From positions 26,855,811 to 26,919,810 of the forward strand of contig JAAOOA010000006.1 in NCBI GenBank assembly GCA_012861695.1: a stretch of 64,000 bases of DNA, given 5' to 3'. Below the pieces are notes generated by a model, which was not told the origin of the DNA, ran no database searches, and saw nothing but the letters and a program-made list of their open reading frames with translations. Positions 1 to 11,700 of this stretch are shown in pieces. Both the position numbers and the translations under genes were made by a program. The number at the start of each line of letters is the position of its first letter. Positions within the stretch are counted from its first letter, which is position 1. The DNA comes from Trematomus loennbergii (lineage: Eukaryota > Chordata > Actinopteri > Perciformes > Nototheniidae).

Positions 1-3000
1 CAGGCCGTCAAAGATGAACACAACCTGGAACTCATCAAACCTGCAGATTCCTGCTTCTTTGGTTTCAGTAAAGACGTGATGAAGAAGTTCCACCAAGCTG
101 TATTTTTCTGCTTTCAGCAAATTGAGCTCTCTGAAAGTGAATGGAAAGACAAACTGTATATTGTGGTTGGCTTTGCCTTCAGCCCAGTCCAGGATGTACT
201 TCTGCGTAAAGACGGTTTTCCCAATGCCAGCCACTCCCTTTGTCAGCAGAGTCCTGACTGGTGTCTCTCTTCCAGGTAAAGGTTTAAAAATATCCTCATG
301 TCTAATTGTTGTTTCTGAACTGGTTGATTTTCGGGATGCAGCTTCTACCTGTCTGACCTCATGTTCATCATTGACCTCTCTACCTTCCCCCTCTGTGATG
401 AAGAGTTCTGTGAAGATACTATTCAGAAATGTTGGGTTTCCTGCTTTAGCAATTCCTTCAAACAAACACTGAAACTTTTCCTTCAGTTTAGATTTCAGTT
501 TACGTTGGCAAATCGAAATAAGACTTCCTGAGAAGAAAACAGAAAACATCAGTCATTAAATGTTATGGTTAACATGTTCACATCAATAAACTCACATTTG
601 AACGACTAATTCAGATATTAGACTAATCTCAAACATCAGATCTTGAGTTCAAAGATCTACCAGTAAAATGCCATATTTCAATCAACCCGGTATCATGGCA
701 AGACGTGAACATGTGACGATCTACCATGCTGGGAGACGTGAATATGTCACGGTTTCGTCCCTTCAAACGTGACAGTTACACGGTATTGTTAACATGGCCC
801 AACCAGTGGAGAAATACCCGGAAGTGCCAAGCAAATGGTCTACCGCGCCTATTGGTCGGTTTTTATTGTCAAAATTAGATGTTTTTAATTAATATTTTAA
901 TCGTCACACTCGATTTCGCCGATTTTCTTGTTGCCCTAGCTGGTCGACACCTCTTTTAGCAGAAACAAAGGCTACATTGGATCAAATATAAAAGTCAGCC
1001 GAATTAGTATTGATACTGCAAGGAGACGTATTGTGTGAAAAGAAATGTAAGATGTTGTTTAATTGCTGATATATTTATAATCCACGTCACGTTTTCAGTT
1101 TTGGCGGCAGTGCTTCCTGTTTGTCCAGAAGTCTTCTCATCAGGGCTCTATAAATACAGAACTACGGCAGATATGTCATATTTAATGCAGCCGAACCGTG
1201 TATTACAATGCCGTTATGTGATGACCTCCAAAGAGAAAAGCAAGCAAACTCGGAATAAAGTATTATTTTATTTTTAAAAAATGTTTTCGGATTTCAAATC
1301 AACAGGAGTCCGGTTACCTAAAATGTCCGTGCGGAACAATACCCCCAACCCATAGATCCGTGGGTGAATAATGTCAATCACCACATTACACACATCCCTT
1401 CACATTTACATTTTAATTTACATTAAAGTATTTCGTGAGGCCTTCTAAAATGTTTTAAAATATAATTAGGGTTGTAGTTGAAGAGTTTGTAAATTGCGTT
1501 GCCTGGCAACGCAATCGCACAACGTCACGTCCGTTAATTCCACATCCACACCTCCACACACATGGATTAACATCGATTTAATACATTAATGTAGCCTTTG
1601 TTTCTGCTAAAAGAGGTGTCGACCAGCTAGGGCAACAAGAAAATCGGCGAAATCGAGTGTGACGATTAAAATATGAATTAAAAACATCTAATTTTGACAA
1701 TAAAAACCGACCAATAGGCGCGGTAGACCATTTGCTTGGCACTTCCGGGTATTTCTCCACTGGTTGGGCCATGTTAACAATACCGTGTAACTGTCACGTT
1801 TGAAGGGACGAAACCGTGACATATTCACGTCTCCCAGCATGGTAGATCGTCACATGTTCACGTCTTGCCGTGATACCGGGTTGATTTCAATGACTGTTAT
1901 GTAATTGAAAAACGTTTCTTACTGCTCTGTAGAGAGTCAGCCAGCTGGCCCTGCTCCATGTTCCTCAGGAAGTTGAGTGTGAGTGTCAGAAATGCATCTC
2001 TGTTGCTGCTTCCCTGCTCTTCGTCTTCACCTTCCAGAGAATCATCCTCTTCTTTCAGCTCCTCTAAGCGTTCTGAACTTTCTAGAACTCGCTTGAACTT
2101 CTTCAACTCCTTCTTCACAAATGTCACAATGCTCTCCTCAAGAAGCTGGAAAGTAAAGTGTATCATTCAAATATAAAGATTTTTTCCTGAATCTATAGCT
2201 TAACGTCTGCTATGTTGTGTTCAAGTGGTACACAATTGTTCCTGCAGGTACACCTGCCTCTTCAGGTAACACTTGCAGCAAATATCCTAACTGCACTCTG
2301 GCCTATTACGCACTTGGAGCTTAGCCAATAAGTGAACTGTAACTGCCTGTGATGCACTGAATATGTGATGAAAGTGTTTTGAATGTGAAGCACTGTCAAG
2401 ACAGTAAAACGGAAAAAGGACTAGAGTAACCACAAAAAAAAACAGACAATTCAGTTGCCTTTGAATTTGTATTTGAATCTCTAATATGGCAATTAGCATT
2501 TATTTTCCCTCACGTACATACAAATTCAGAGCATATCATTCATACAGTTGTGTTCAATGTCCCTTCTCTTACATACCATGAAAATGGAGTCCAGATTTTG
2601 TGGATGTTTCTTTGCAGGCCTCCCTTTGATGACCACTGATCTTTTCCGTGGAAATCTGTACACCCAGAAAACACGAGGTCATTTTACAGGTGTCCCACTT
2701 CAACAATGTGCGAAATCTGATTCTCTGGAGGGTATTTATTCAGTTTAAATAATTCTAACACCTGTGACAAAGATTAACATTTTCAGATGACAATTATTGG
2801 GAATGTAAAGAAGGCAACGGTGAGGCTTATGATAGCTAAATAGCTTGGATCTAGGATTATTAATGTAACCGATGTGTCCAATCAGAAAATCAGTGATGGA
2901 GGAAGCTCTCATTTAACAAAAGGAAAATACCACATAAGTTCTGTGCGCCCCATGGACGATGAAAAGCTAAGAAACATCTAACACACTCTGTAGGATGAAT

Positions 3001-6000
3001 CTACCTCTTACCATTACATGTCAAACTTGGACCTAGCCTCAACCTGAACTTTAAAGGAGAGGTGTCATGCTTTTCCGGTTATTACCCGTCCCCTTGTGTG
3101 TTATGAAGGTTTTTATGCATGTAAACGGTCTGCAGAGTCAAAAACCCTCAAAGTACACCCTGTAGGGAGTAAAACTCTAACACAGAAAATACCTCCCCAA
3201 AACGCCTCGTTGGAGATTTCTCATGTTCTTCCTGGGCATTGTGACGTCTGGATACCCAGTAGCCACGCCCAGAGCTATGACGCGATACGGTCATGCTCAG
3301 AGATGGGGTCGTTACTAAAAAAAAGTAATATATTACATATTACATATTACTTTAAAAAAAAGTAATATATTACACTACTTCGTTACTCTCTACATAAAGT
3401 AACTCGTTACTTTACTCGTTACTTTACTCGTTACTTTACTCGCAGGGCCGGCCCGCCCCTCCCTACAGGCAGATCACACAGACTGCTAAAGTTTCAAATG
3501 TTCTCTTTAGTTCAGTTTCCATTGTCGCATAAGACTGATCCAGATAGCTCTGACTATGGCTGTCCTCTGTCTCCTGCTATCTGTATTTTGCGCAGTATAT
3601 CTCTGAACGATGCGATGGTGATTCCACTGTGCAAATGGGCAACATTACCTCTACTATGAAGGATGCTACAAGCCTGTCCATCTCTGCTTTGGTTACCGGT
3701 CCTCCAAATTCTAATTTGTGCCGCTTCAGAGTCGGCGGCGGCGCACACACAACATCCTCACTCTGGGTTCTGGGGTCCGGTCCTTAGCTATTAGCTTCAC
3801 CTTAGCATGTGTTCTTTGCAGGTGTTTGTTGAGGTTTGACGTGGTGTTTGCAGCAGTGGATAACAGCTTCTGGCCTGGACACAGTTTGCACCTCACCGTC
3901 ACATTCCTGTCTATTCTTCGGACGAACTCAAAATAATGGGCATACCTCCACCCCTCGAAAGTTATCGCTGACTCTGCCATGTTTATGCAGCATTGCACAT
4001 GGAAATGTGGACGCGCAAGACGCGCAGATTACGTACATATAAACCTGCGGCGGAAACCCCTCTTGTCTGTCAGTGTGACTATGACTGATTTTATAAAAGT
4101 AACGAAGTAACGCGTGTCGGGGCAATGTTAGTAACTGTAGTGTGATTACTGAATTATAAAAGTAACGCGTTACACTACTCCGTTACCGACAAAAGTAATA
4201 TTATTATTATTATTACACCCAACTCTGGTCATGCTACCCGGAACCAAATGGACCAATCCGTGGAGCCGTTACGTTACGTCCGCGGAGCCGTTACGTTAAG
4301 CCCCCTGATTGATGGACTTCCTCACACACACACACTCAGTGCAGGAAGCTCTGCTGATTTCTCCTCCCTGGCTGCAGGCTGATAACAGACAGTTGGGATC
4401 GCGGCGAAATTCTCTCTGCAGACCCATTCTCACAGCGTTTATCAACCTTTTTCTTACTCAATATCAAGCCACACTTATTGTTTTTACTTCGGTTGTGAGT
4501 TTGTGTGTGCTCAGGATGAGTTTGGCTGTGTTTCGCTGTGTATCGCTATATATAAACAAGGAAACCACACCTCCACGGAGCTCCGCGCGATTCACAATGT
4601 CCCGACCAATCAGAGCACACTGGGCTCACAGGGAGGGTGGGGGCTGGAGCTATTGGAGCTACAACGAGCCGTTTAGTGGAGAGAGTGAATACTGCTGAAT
4701 ACACACACTTTACAGAGATGCTGTATGCGAAACCAATGTGAGTTTGGAAAAATGCACAGTATAAATCTATTTTAGTATACCTCAACAATGGAATTATGAT
4801 CAGTGGAAATGGCCATGACACCTCTCCTTTAATCAAACTTAAACCAGGTCAAAACCCTCAAGTTCCAAATCCTCTTTAACAACTACAGCACTTTAGAGTG
4901 GCCGATTAATCTAAAAATAGCATGTCTTTGTGTCGGAGGAGCTCAGGTATCCTGAAGAATGTTGATCAACTGCCAGGTACCTTCCAGTAACTGCCATTAA
5001 CAACTATTCCTGCATGTTCAGTGACTCACTTCCTTGAAGTCCAGTTTTTTCGTTTTGCTAATTGTCCACGTCATTAATTGTTTTTAAATAAATGTCCGAC
5101 TTTAAATCTCTTGAAGTGGTGTTATTCTTACCTTGACTCAACAATTGGCCCCTCATTCTTGAACTCAGGTTCAGTCATAGACTGGTCACTCCTCACAGAC
5201 ACACAGGTCGGTCCAGGTGAGTCTGGTCTCTCCTGCTTCATTGGGCTTTAACACAACATTAACACTAGTAATTCAAATGTGCAGGTTATGAACTGTACTA
5301 ATGCCCTCCTCCCCTTAAAAATGTAGTTTGTTTATTGACATTTTGTTGGATATTTGGCTGTTTTCACATTAATCTGAATAAGCTTTAATAATTATTGAAT
5401 GAGTTATAATACAGGTCAACTGCGAACTCATACTCATGCTTTAAATTCTTACCTTAGCTCAACACTTGGCCCCATGTTCTTGAACTCAATAGGTTCAAAC
5501 ATTGACCGGTCACTCCTCACAGACACACAGGTCGGTCCAGGTGAGTCTGGTCTCTCCTGCTTCATTGGGCTTTAACACAACATTAACACTAGTAATTCAA
5601 ATGTGCAGGTTATGAACTGTACTAATGCCCTCCTCCCTTAAAAATGTAGTTTGTTTATTGACATTTTGTTGGATATTTGGCTGTTTTCACATTAATCTGA
5701 ATAAGCTTTAATAATTATTGAATGAGTTATAATACAGGTCAACTGCGAACTCATACTCATGCTTTAAATTCTTACCTTAGCTCAACACTTGGCCCCATGT
5801 TCTTGAACTCAATAGGTTCAAACATTGACCGGTCACTCCTCACAGACACACAGGTCGGTCCAGGTGAGTCTGGTCTCTCCTGCTTCATTGGGCTTTAACA
5901 CAACATTAACACTAGTAATTCAAATGTGCAGGTTATGAACTGTACTAATGCCCTCCTCCCCTTAAAAATGTAGTTTGTTTATTGACATTTTGTTGGATAT

Positions 6001-6386
6001 TTGGCTGTTTTCACATTAATCTGAATAAGCTTTAATAATTATTGAATGAGTTATAATACAGGTCAACTGCGAACTCATACTCATGCTTTAAATTCTTACC
6101 TTAGCTCAACACTTGGCCCCATGTTCTTGAACTCAATAGGTTCAAACATTGACCGGTCACTCCTCACAGACACACAGGTCGGTCCAGGTGAGTCTGGTCT
6201 CTCTTGTGTCTGTGGGCTTTAACACAACATAAACACAACAGATTGTAGAGCTCTGAGAGGTTACACAGTCACAACAATCAGAGAAAGTTGATCTTACTGC
6301 ACAGCTCTGGTCTTGTTGTCATGTGGATCAGATAGAGTGACTTCAGAGGAAGAGACCCCATGCTCTCTCTCCTCAGACACATTCAT
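1..6386 (-). CDS. Fish NLRC3-like NLR receptor, 5' part (partial at left edge)
   Basis: Cytosolic NOD-like receptor of the fish-expanded NLRC3-like family, whose members are thought to act in innate immune sensing. Coding exons in gene order: 6298-6386 (ATG at 6386, protein starts MNVSEEREHG), 6100-6216, 5776-5892, 5453-5569, 5132-5245, 2577-2655 (ends NLDSIFM), 1923-2145 (starts LLEESIVTFVKKELKKF) and 1-527. Phases agree at every junction and each intron has GT/AG ends. The last exon carries a FISNA-like segment (KEKFQCLFEGIAKAGNPTF), then NACHT with Walker A GVAGIGKTV and Walker B VVFIFDGL near the left edge. The remaining NACHT, helical and LRR exons lie outside the window. No stop or frameshift was seen. 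The start is chosen because it matches the short N-terminal exon typical of this family and because acceptor-like sequence lies 14 bases upstream of the ATG. What the receptor senses cannot be told. Confidence 0.88.
683..1883. mobile_element. Long-TIR foldback DNA transposon, 1.2 kb, non-autonomous (8-bp TSD)
   Basis: The element begins CAACCCGGTATCA and ends with its reverse complement. The terminal inverted repeats are nearly identical for about 296 bp (683-978 against about 1588-1883). It is flanked by a perfect 8-bp target duplication, ATTTCAAT, at 675-682 and 1884-1891. The termini contain two copies of AGACGTGAAyATGT about 37 bp apart, possible transposase binding sites. No transposase reading frame is present. 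It sits in the NLR intron between 527 and 1923. The same family makes the element at 41191-43873. The 8-bp duplication favours a hAT-type transposase; family assignment is inference. Confidence 0.88.
3298..4227 (-). mobile_element. hAT transposon remnant with perfect 8-bp TSD
   Basis: Ends CAGAGATGGGG and CCCAACTCTG are imperfect inverted repeats, and the subterminal DNA is full of GTTAC/GTAAC motifs as in fish hAT ends. The target duplication GTCATGCT is at 3290-3297 and 4228-4235. Inside is a broken minus-strand transposase. The element is inserted into the TTAA element 3051-4832, so it is the younger of the two. A terminal fragment of a related hAT lies at 47277-47409. Confidence 0.85.
3550..3980 (-). 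pseudogene. BED zinc finger part of a hAT transposase, broken
   Basis: Minus-strand reading from MAESAITFEGWRY gives a BED-type finger, with CKLC followed by NLNKHLQRTH (C-x2-C ... H-x4-H). Downstream, in shifted frames, are transposase-like stretches (KLEFGGPVTKAEMDRLV, then ESPS and RDILRKIQIAG). At least two frame changes are needed to follow it and the catalytic core is absent, so it is not functional. ZBED-type domesticated genes share this finger, but the location inside TIRs marks it as a transposon remnant. Confidence 0.7.
5132..6216 (-). repeat. Tandem exon array, ~323-bp unit, inside the NLR gene
   Basis: Four consecutive exons with their introns repeat with a period of 321-324 bp. 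Exons at 5453-5569, 5776-5892 and 6100-6216 are 117 nt (39 codons); the one at 5132-5245 is 114 nt. All start and end in phase 2, so units can be added or lost without breaking the frame. Each encodes a segment with the core ERPDSPGPTCVSVRSD, as repeated in the N-terminal region of fish NLRC3-like proteins. The intron-plus-exon copies at 5246-6099 are almost identical, differing by about one base in a C run, which points to very recent duplication. The 5132 copy has diverged: it reads SMTEPEF where the others read SMFEPIEF. Confidence 0.9.
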
Positions 6387-6590
6387 GTTGTAGCGTTTAC
6401 CTTTACAGAAAAAAGCATGATAAGGGCCCCATTAAACCTCAATGGAAATGATTCCCACAACCATCAAACCTAATACAATTGATTTATAGATAGATTCTTA
6501 CCTGCAAACACTCTCGTTTTGATCCAATGGAAACCCGTTTAAACAAGCACACCTCACAACACTTCTCATTCTCCTTCTGTTACTGTTGCT
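6387..6590 (-). promoter_or_regulatory. Probable 5' UTR and noncoding first exon of the NLR gene
   Basis: On the minus strand a strong donor (GTTTGCAG|GTAAGA) sits at 6502/6501. An acceptor-like CTGTAAAG precedes 6400, which would give a 14-nt leader before the ATG at 6386. This predicts an untranslated exon ending at 6502 and starting somewhere near 6560-6650. The transcription start is not visible and no clear TATA box was found. Confidence 0.45.
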
Positions 6591-7149
6591 TTGTTTGTGT
6601 CTGATTTATTTTCGTCACATCCCCTTTTGTTTCCCCAAACTGCTCTAACCTGTTTACAAAAGCTATATCTCTGCCAGAGAAATCACCTGACGTAGTTCTG
6701 TTTTGACTCCAATCGATGGTGGAGACATGAATTTGACGTTGTCTCAAAGGCTCTAAAAATAATTAAACAACACTGCAAAATCTCTAAAACAACAACTGAA
6801 CAACCCCTAAGACATTTTAAGTGCATGATTTATTTATTTGTTGGATTAGACTCCAGAGAAAAGATAAAAAGATGGAGCTTATAATTTGTTCACTGGGATA
6901 GAAATGAATACTAAAAATTAACACTTTAAGGAGGAGGAACAATCCAAAAAAACATCCGGACTGAAAAATGGGATTGCATTGGATGTGCCTGGTCCAGGAC
7001 AGGAAGGCTACGTTCATACCTACTATTAACCAAAGTATCTTAATGTAGATATGTAGATGATTAAATTAGTATAATGATTTGTATATATTGTTTTATAAAA
7101 TGTTTTTACATTCAAATTGTTCCTGTCCTGACTTCAAACCAAAGATAAA

Positions 7150-7772
7150 CTGGCCCAGTACTGCTAGGAGGACCCCTCAGCTCACCTGGAGCTCCCTGCC
7201 TAAGGATCTATAATAGTCCAGTTCTGAAGTCTTTACACTGGCTTCCAGTCTACCAAATAATTTATTTTAAAGTACTATTGCTGGTTTTTAAAGTACTGAA
7301 TGGTTTTGGATCAAATTATATTAACGATCTCCTGCAGAAGTACAGTATGAACCATCCAGGAGTCTCAGGTCTTCTGGGACGGGTCTGCTCTCTGTTACAA
7401 GAGTCAGAACTAAACATGGACAAGCAGCGTTTAGTTTGTATGCCCCGACCATCTGGAACAAACTCCCTGAATCCTGCAGGTCCGCTGCAACTGTTAATAC
7501 TTTGAAATCCAGACTAAAAACGTCTCTTTTTGACGCTGCATTTGAGTGAGTTGTTCATATCCACACTGCAGTATGGCTTTTATTCATGTATTTTATACCT
7601 GTTGTGTTTATTTTATTATCTTTGCTTTTGAAATGCCTGTTTTTGAAATGCCATTTTATAATGTGCTTCTACTATATTTATTCTTAAATGTCTTTTATTT
7701 TATTTTGTAAAGCACTTTGGGTTGCCGTGTGCTGAAAGGTGTTATATAAATAAACTTGCCTTGCCTTGCCTT
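7150..7772 (+). mobile_element. L2-type LINE, 3' end fragment
   Basis: Translation gives the end of an L2-like reverse transcriptase ORF (HWLPVYQIIYFKVLLLVFK, then FGSNYINDLL), degraded by stops and frameshifts. It is followed by a typical L2 3' tail, with AAAGCACTTTGGGTTGCC and ATATAAATAAACTTGCC ending in repeated CTTGC units (TTGCCTTGCCTTGCC). Truncated at the 5' side, as expected for LINE copies. Confidence 0.8.
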
Positions 7773-8011
7773 TGTAAAACTCTTATCAGAATCTTTTGAA
7801 AACGGTATTTTTTTACGTGCACACATCATTTTACAACCAACTTGACTTATCTTTTTAATACTATTCTCATTTTTTATATGACATTGGTTTATTTTAGCTT
7901 TTTACTATTTTTCTAATTGCCTATTTTCATTTCATTGCAGTCCTGACATTTATTTATTCTTGTTTCAATTTAAATGTCAAGCAATAACTTTTAACTCTGG
8001 TTTGTATTTTG

Positions 8012-8547
8012 CAGTGGTGTAAATTAACTAAATAGATTTACTCAAGTACTGTACTTAAGTACTATTTTGAGGTACTTGAACTTTACTTGAGTATTTACAT
8101 TTTTTGCTACTTTGTACTTCCACTCCACTACTATTTAGAGGTTAATTGTGTACTTTTACTCCACTACATTTATTGAATACCTTTAGTTACTCTACACATT
8201 TGGATTAATGATGTGATGCATAGTCAACACTTAAATAAGACTTTAGCTACAACTGGAGTAAATTCACAAGATACCCTGCAGTATACAACGTCATTACAAC
8301 TGCACCTTTATCAGCTTTGATAACACTTTAATGCATTCATAATTATAATCAAAATGTATATGATTCTTAAATGGGCCAATCTGTATAATAAGTAGTTAAA
8401 CTGTTGGTACTTTTGATGCCAATACTTTTGTACTATTACTTGAGTAACATTTGTATTGCAGGACTTTTACTTGTTACAGAGTACTCCCACGCTCCGGTAC
8501 TTCTTATTTTACTCAAGTACAAGATCTGAGTACTTCTCCCACCTCTG
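8012..8547. mobile_element. hAT MITE just upstream of atp6v0d1
   Basis: Ends CAGTGGTGTAAAT and CCCACCTCTG. Near each end are runs of ACTCAAGTACTGTACTTAAG and their inverse, the pattern of a very common fish hAT MITE. The flanks GTATTTTG and TTGTTTTG are a degraded 8-bp target duplication. There is no ORF. It ends 200 bp before the atp6v0d1 start codon, so it forms part of the upstream region of that gene. Confidence 0.8.
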
Positions 8548-8746
8548 TTGTTTTGGCAATAGGAACTGAAGTGGCTGAAATGCTAAATGCAAACTGTGCA
8601 ATGCTCCATCGAAACGCGCGCACACACACATGCACGAGTATTTGGAAAGTCAGGTGACGGTCACATGGTGCAGTCAGCTGACGCTAACGCTAACAAGCCG
8701 ACTGACGGTTCTCCAGTGGCAGAGACGGATCTGACGGTCAGACAGG
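8548..8746 (+). promoter_or_regulatory. atp6v0d1 proximal promoter / 5' UTR with CLEAR-like E-boxes
   Basis: The 200 bp before the ATG are richer in GC than the surroundings, contain a CGCGCG/CA stretch and have no TATA box. GTCAGGTGAC at 8649-8658 differs at one base from the CLEAR consensus GTCACGTGAC bound by TFEB/TFE3. A second palindrome, GTCAGCTGAC, is at 8673-8682. V-ATPase subunit genes are known TFEB targets, so these are plausible sites, but no binding can be shown from sequence. Confidence 0.4.
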
Positions 8747-11700
8747 ATGCCTTTCTCCGAGCTCTATTTTAACGTTGATAATGGCTACCTGGAGGGGCTG
8801 GTCAGAGGATTCAAAGCTGGAATACTGTCCCAGGGGGATTATTTGAACCTCGTTCAGTGTGAGACCCTGGAAGGTGAGTTAAACAAGGCTAGCAACACGA
8901 GCAATAGCTAGACATACGGGGCTCATTCAAGCTAAAGCTAGCTGTCAGTCTTGAAGCTAGTTAGCTCGATTTACATCAACGATCGTGTTGCTTTAAAACG
9001 CAGTATTCAACTCTCTACTTGGCATTATTGCCAAAAAGTAGCAGTCAGTAAGCACCACGTCGACAATTTGCAAATATGTGTTAAAACCGTTGTCGAAATG
9101 TGTTTTTTAAAAGCTTACTATCCTCTAAATCCTAGCTAGCTAGGGAGCTAACGCTATGCTAACACAAGCTAAGCTGATACAGCCAAGTTTTTTCTTATAT
9201 TGTTCAATCACGGACTTATTAAGAGGAAGTGAAATAACAATAGGAAGATGTTTTTACCCCGTGATGTCACATACTACACCGTAGAACTACAGTGTCGAAC
9301 AGATGGCATATTTTATAATCATTAGATGGCTGTATTACTCTGACACTCCCGCAGTTTATTATGGTCATTAACGCATACAGTCACTTCTTGTGAACGTTTT
9401 CTGGTCAACATCAATATAACTGAGATTGTAATGTTATAGTTAAACAGAAAGGAAGTGTTGCAGCACCAAAAGAATAAAGTAAAACATAATATAAGGTCAA
9501 ATGTATTGATATAGTATCATAAAAACATCATACTGCATCAGAGTACATGATTTAACATGCAATATATTACAGTATCAATGATATTATAATTCTAAATACA
9601 AAGATGTCATCTTAACTCTGATGGGTTGTACAAGTCTGTCAACACTGCAATTGCAATGTTAACTGTACATGATGTGTATAAAATGAGCTAAAACATGCAC
9701 GCATAGTGGAATGGTTCTGCTGAGTTTTTAGATAAATATGATAATTTCACGCTACGTTGCGCATCTTGCATCTTAATTTAAGGTTTATTTCAAACTTACT
9801 AAAAGGATAAGGTTATTTTTCCTAATCCGCTTGTGTCTCCCTTGCAGATCTGAAGCTCCACCTGCAGAGCACAGACTATGGCAGCTTCTTGGCAAACGAG
9901 GCGTCTCCGCTCACCGTGTCCGTTATCGATGACAAGCTGAAGGAGAAGATGGTGGTGGAGTTTCGCCACATGAGGAATCAGTCTTACGAGCCTCTGGCCA
10001 GCTTCATGGACTTCATCACGTAAGCAAAAAAAGCTCTTGTGTTGAAATAACTTCCAACTTCCTGAACTATAACCTTTTCTGTAAAATCTTTCTTTTGTGA
10101 ATTTAACACTTGTGAAATACTGAAAAAAGCAGGGGAACAACTAAAGCAAATAACATCAAACATCACATCAGTATAAAATAAATTATAATCCTGTCAAATA
10201 AACGTAACCTTGATGAGGGAAAGTGACAGATAAACACCCAGATACAAACAACATTAAAGACTACCATGCAATATTGTTTGCTAGTTAATTTCCTGCCAAA
10301 AATAAGTTATTTTAGTTCCTTTCAGTACGTAATGACAACCAGCATGGAGAATTTGGTTTTTGGTTAGTAATGCATCACAGTGAATATTAAGTTCCCTTTC
10401 ATTTCTTTGTCAAAGCAATGTTATCTTGTTTTACAACTGCTGCAAGAAGGGACTGTTTGAGAAGATCATTGGTGCATTCAAGTATGCTCTGACATCTGAG
10501 AACTGATAGTCATTAGCTGTAAAGTAATCCATTGATGATGTATGCTGTTGGAAAAACGAAATCAGACATATAGGCAAGATGTTCATAGCATGGTTTATAA
10601 GCTTTTCCAACACTGACTGTATTAAAACAAACACATTCGATAACATAATCAAATTTTTCACACACTAAAATAATAGTGTCAGGGTTAATGTTATTCATCA
10701 TAGTTTTTTGGCAAGAATTTAAGAAACAGATCTAGCTAACTGTCAGCTATTCATTTGATCATGCTTTAGATTCCCTTTCTCAGCAGGTTGATTTAATCGA
10801 GCACTTAAAAGTAGGGTAGGTAAGAATGGAGAAACCAGCTCGAGTGCGCTAGAATTTGAAAGTACACAACCGAGGCAGATAATTGGACTTGCTTTTTACA
10901 GCGCCACGGCTTCCACAGATGAAATATTTGTATATATTTATTGTCAAAGCATTTAATTTATTCATTGCTATCGGGATGTTAAGAGCATTCCATGGAATAT
11001 AACAAAAAGTGTTTCTGAAGTGAATTACCTACCCCACCTTTTAATGTTTAGAATATAGTTTTAATAGCTTAAAACCTGCTCAAGGGTATATATTATCATT
11101 TTGAAAAACACAAGTTCGGGCAAAAGTCAGAAGGTTATACTGATAGAGTAGAAACATACTTTTAAGACTACTTCGCTCTGTCTTGACAACTCCTCCCCCC
11201 TTGTGTCTTCAGGTACAGCTATATGATTGATAACGTCATCCTGCTGATCACGGGCACCCTCCACCAGCGGGCCATCTCTGAGCTGGTGCCCAAGTGCCAT
11301 CCCCTGGGCAGCTTCGAGCAGATGGAGGCGGTCAACATCGCCCAGACCCCTGCCGAGCTCTACAACGCCATCCTGGTGGACACGCCCCTCGGTTTGTACC
11401 CCCCTAAAAAACCTGCCATTTTAAATATGAAAAGTGTGAAAACTGAATGGTAATGATTTTAGCAGAACAGCAGATGGTGCCAAAGCTAAAGGAAACATCT
11501 CCTTGCTGTTGGTTTTAATGTACTTTTCTTTGCTTTTCAGCTGCTTTCTTCCAGGACTGCATATCTGAACAGGACTTGGATGAGATGAACATTGAAATAA
11601 TTCGTAACACACTTTATAAGGTGAAGCATATTATATTTATTATCATACTTGATGATAAACATACTTAAAGTGGACCTCTCATGCTATATTTGAATAATAT

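Larger units (their letters stand above)
3051..4832. mobile_element. TTAA-target DNA element, split by a nested hAT
   Basis: Left end TTAAAGGAGAGGTGTCATGC and right end GGCCATGACACCTCTCCTTTAA are inverted repeats. The element sits between TTAA tetranucleotides, as for piggyBac- or Kolobok-type transposition. It lies in the NLR intron between 2655 and 5132. A second copy at 47944-50001 shares the first ~180 bp (from ATGCTTTTCCGGTTATTACC) and the last ~230 bp. Bases 3298-4227 are a hAT inserted later. No transposase recognised, so non-autonomous. Confidence 0.75.
2656..5131. other. NLR intron, remaining sequence outside transposons
   Basis: Between the linker exon and the tandem exon array, the parts outside 3051-4832 hold no coding signal or known repeat that I can recognise. 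The donor at 5130-5131 and acceptor just above 2655 define the intron. Confidence 0.5.

Noticed and set aside
1035..1277. 80-codon frame in the first foldback element
   Set aside because: The same sequence lies in inverted form elsewhere in the family without keeping the frame, so it is not coding.
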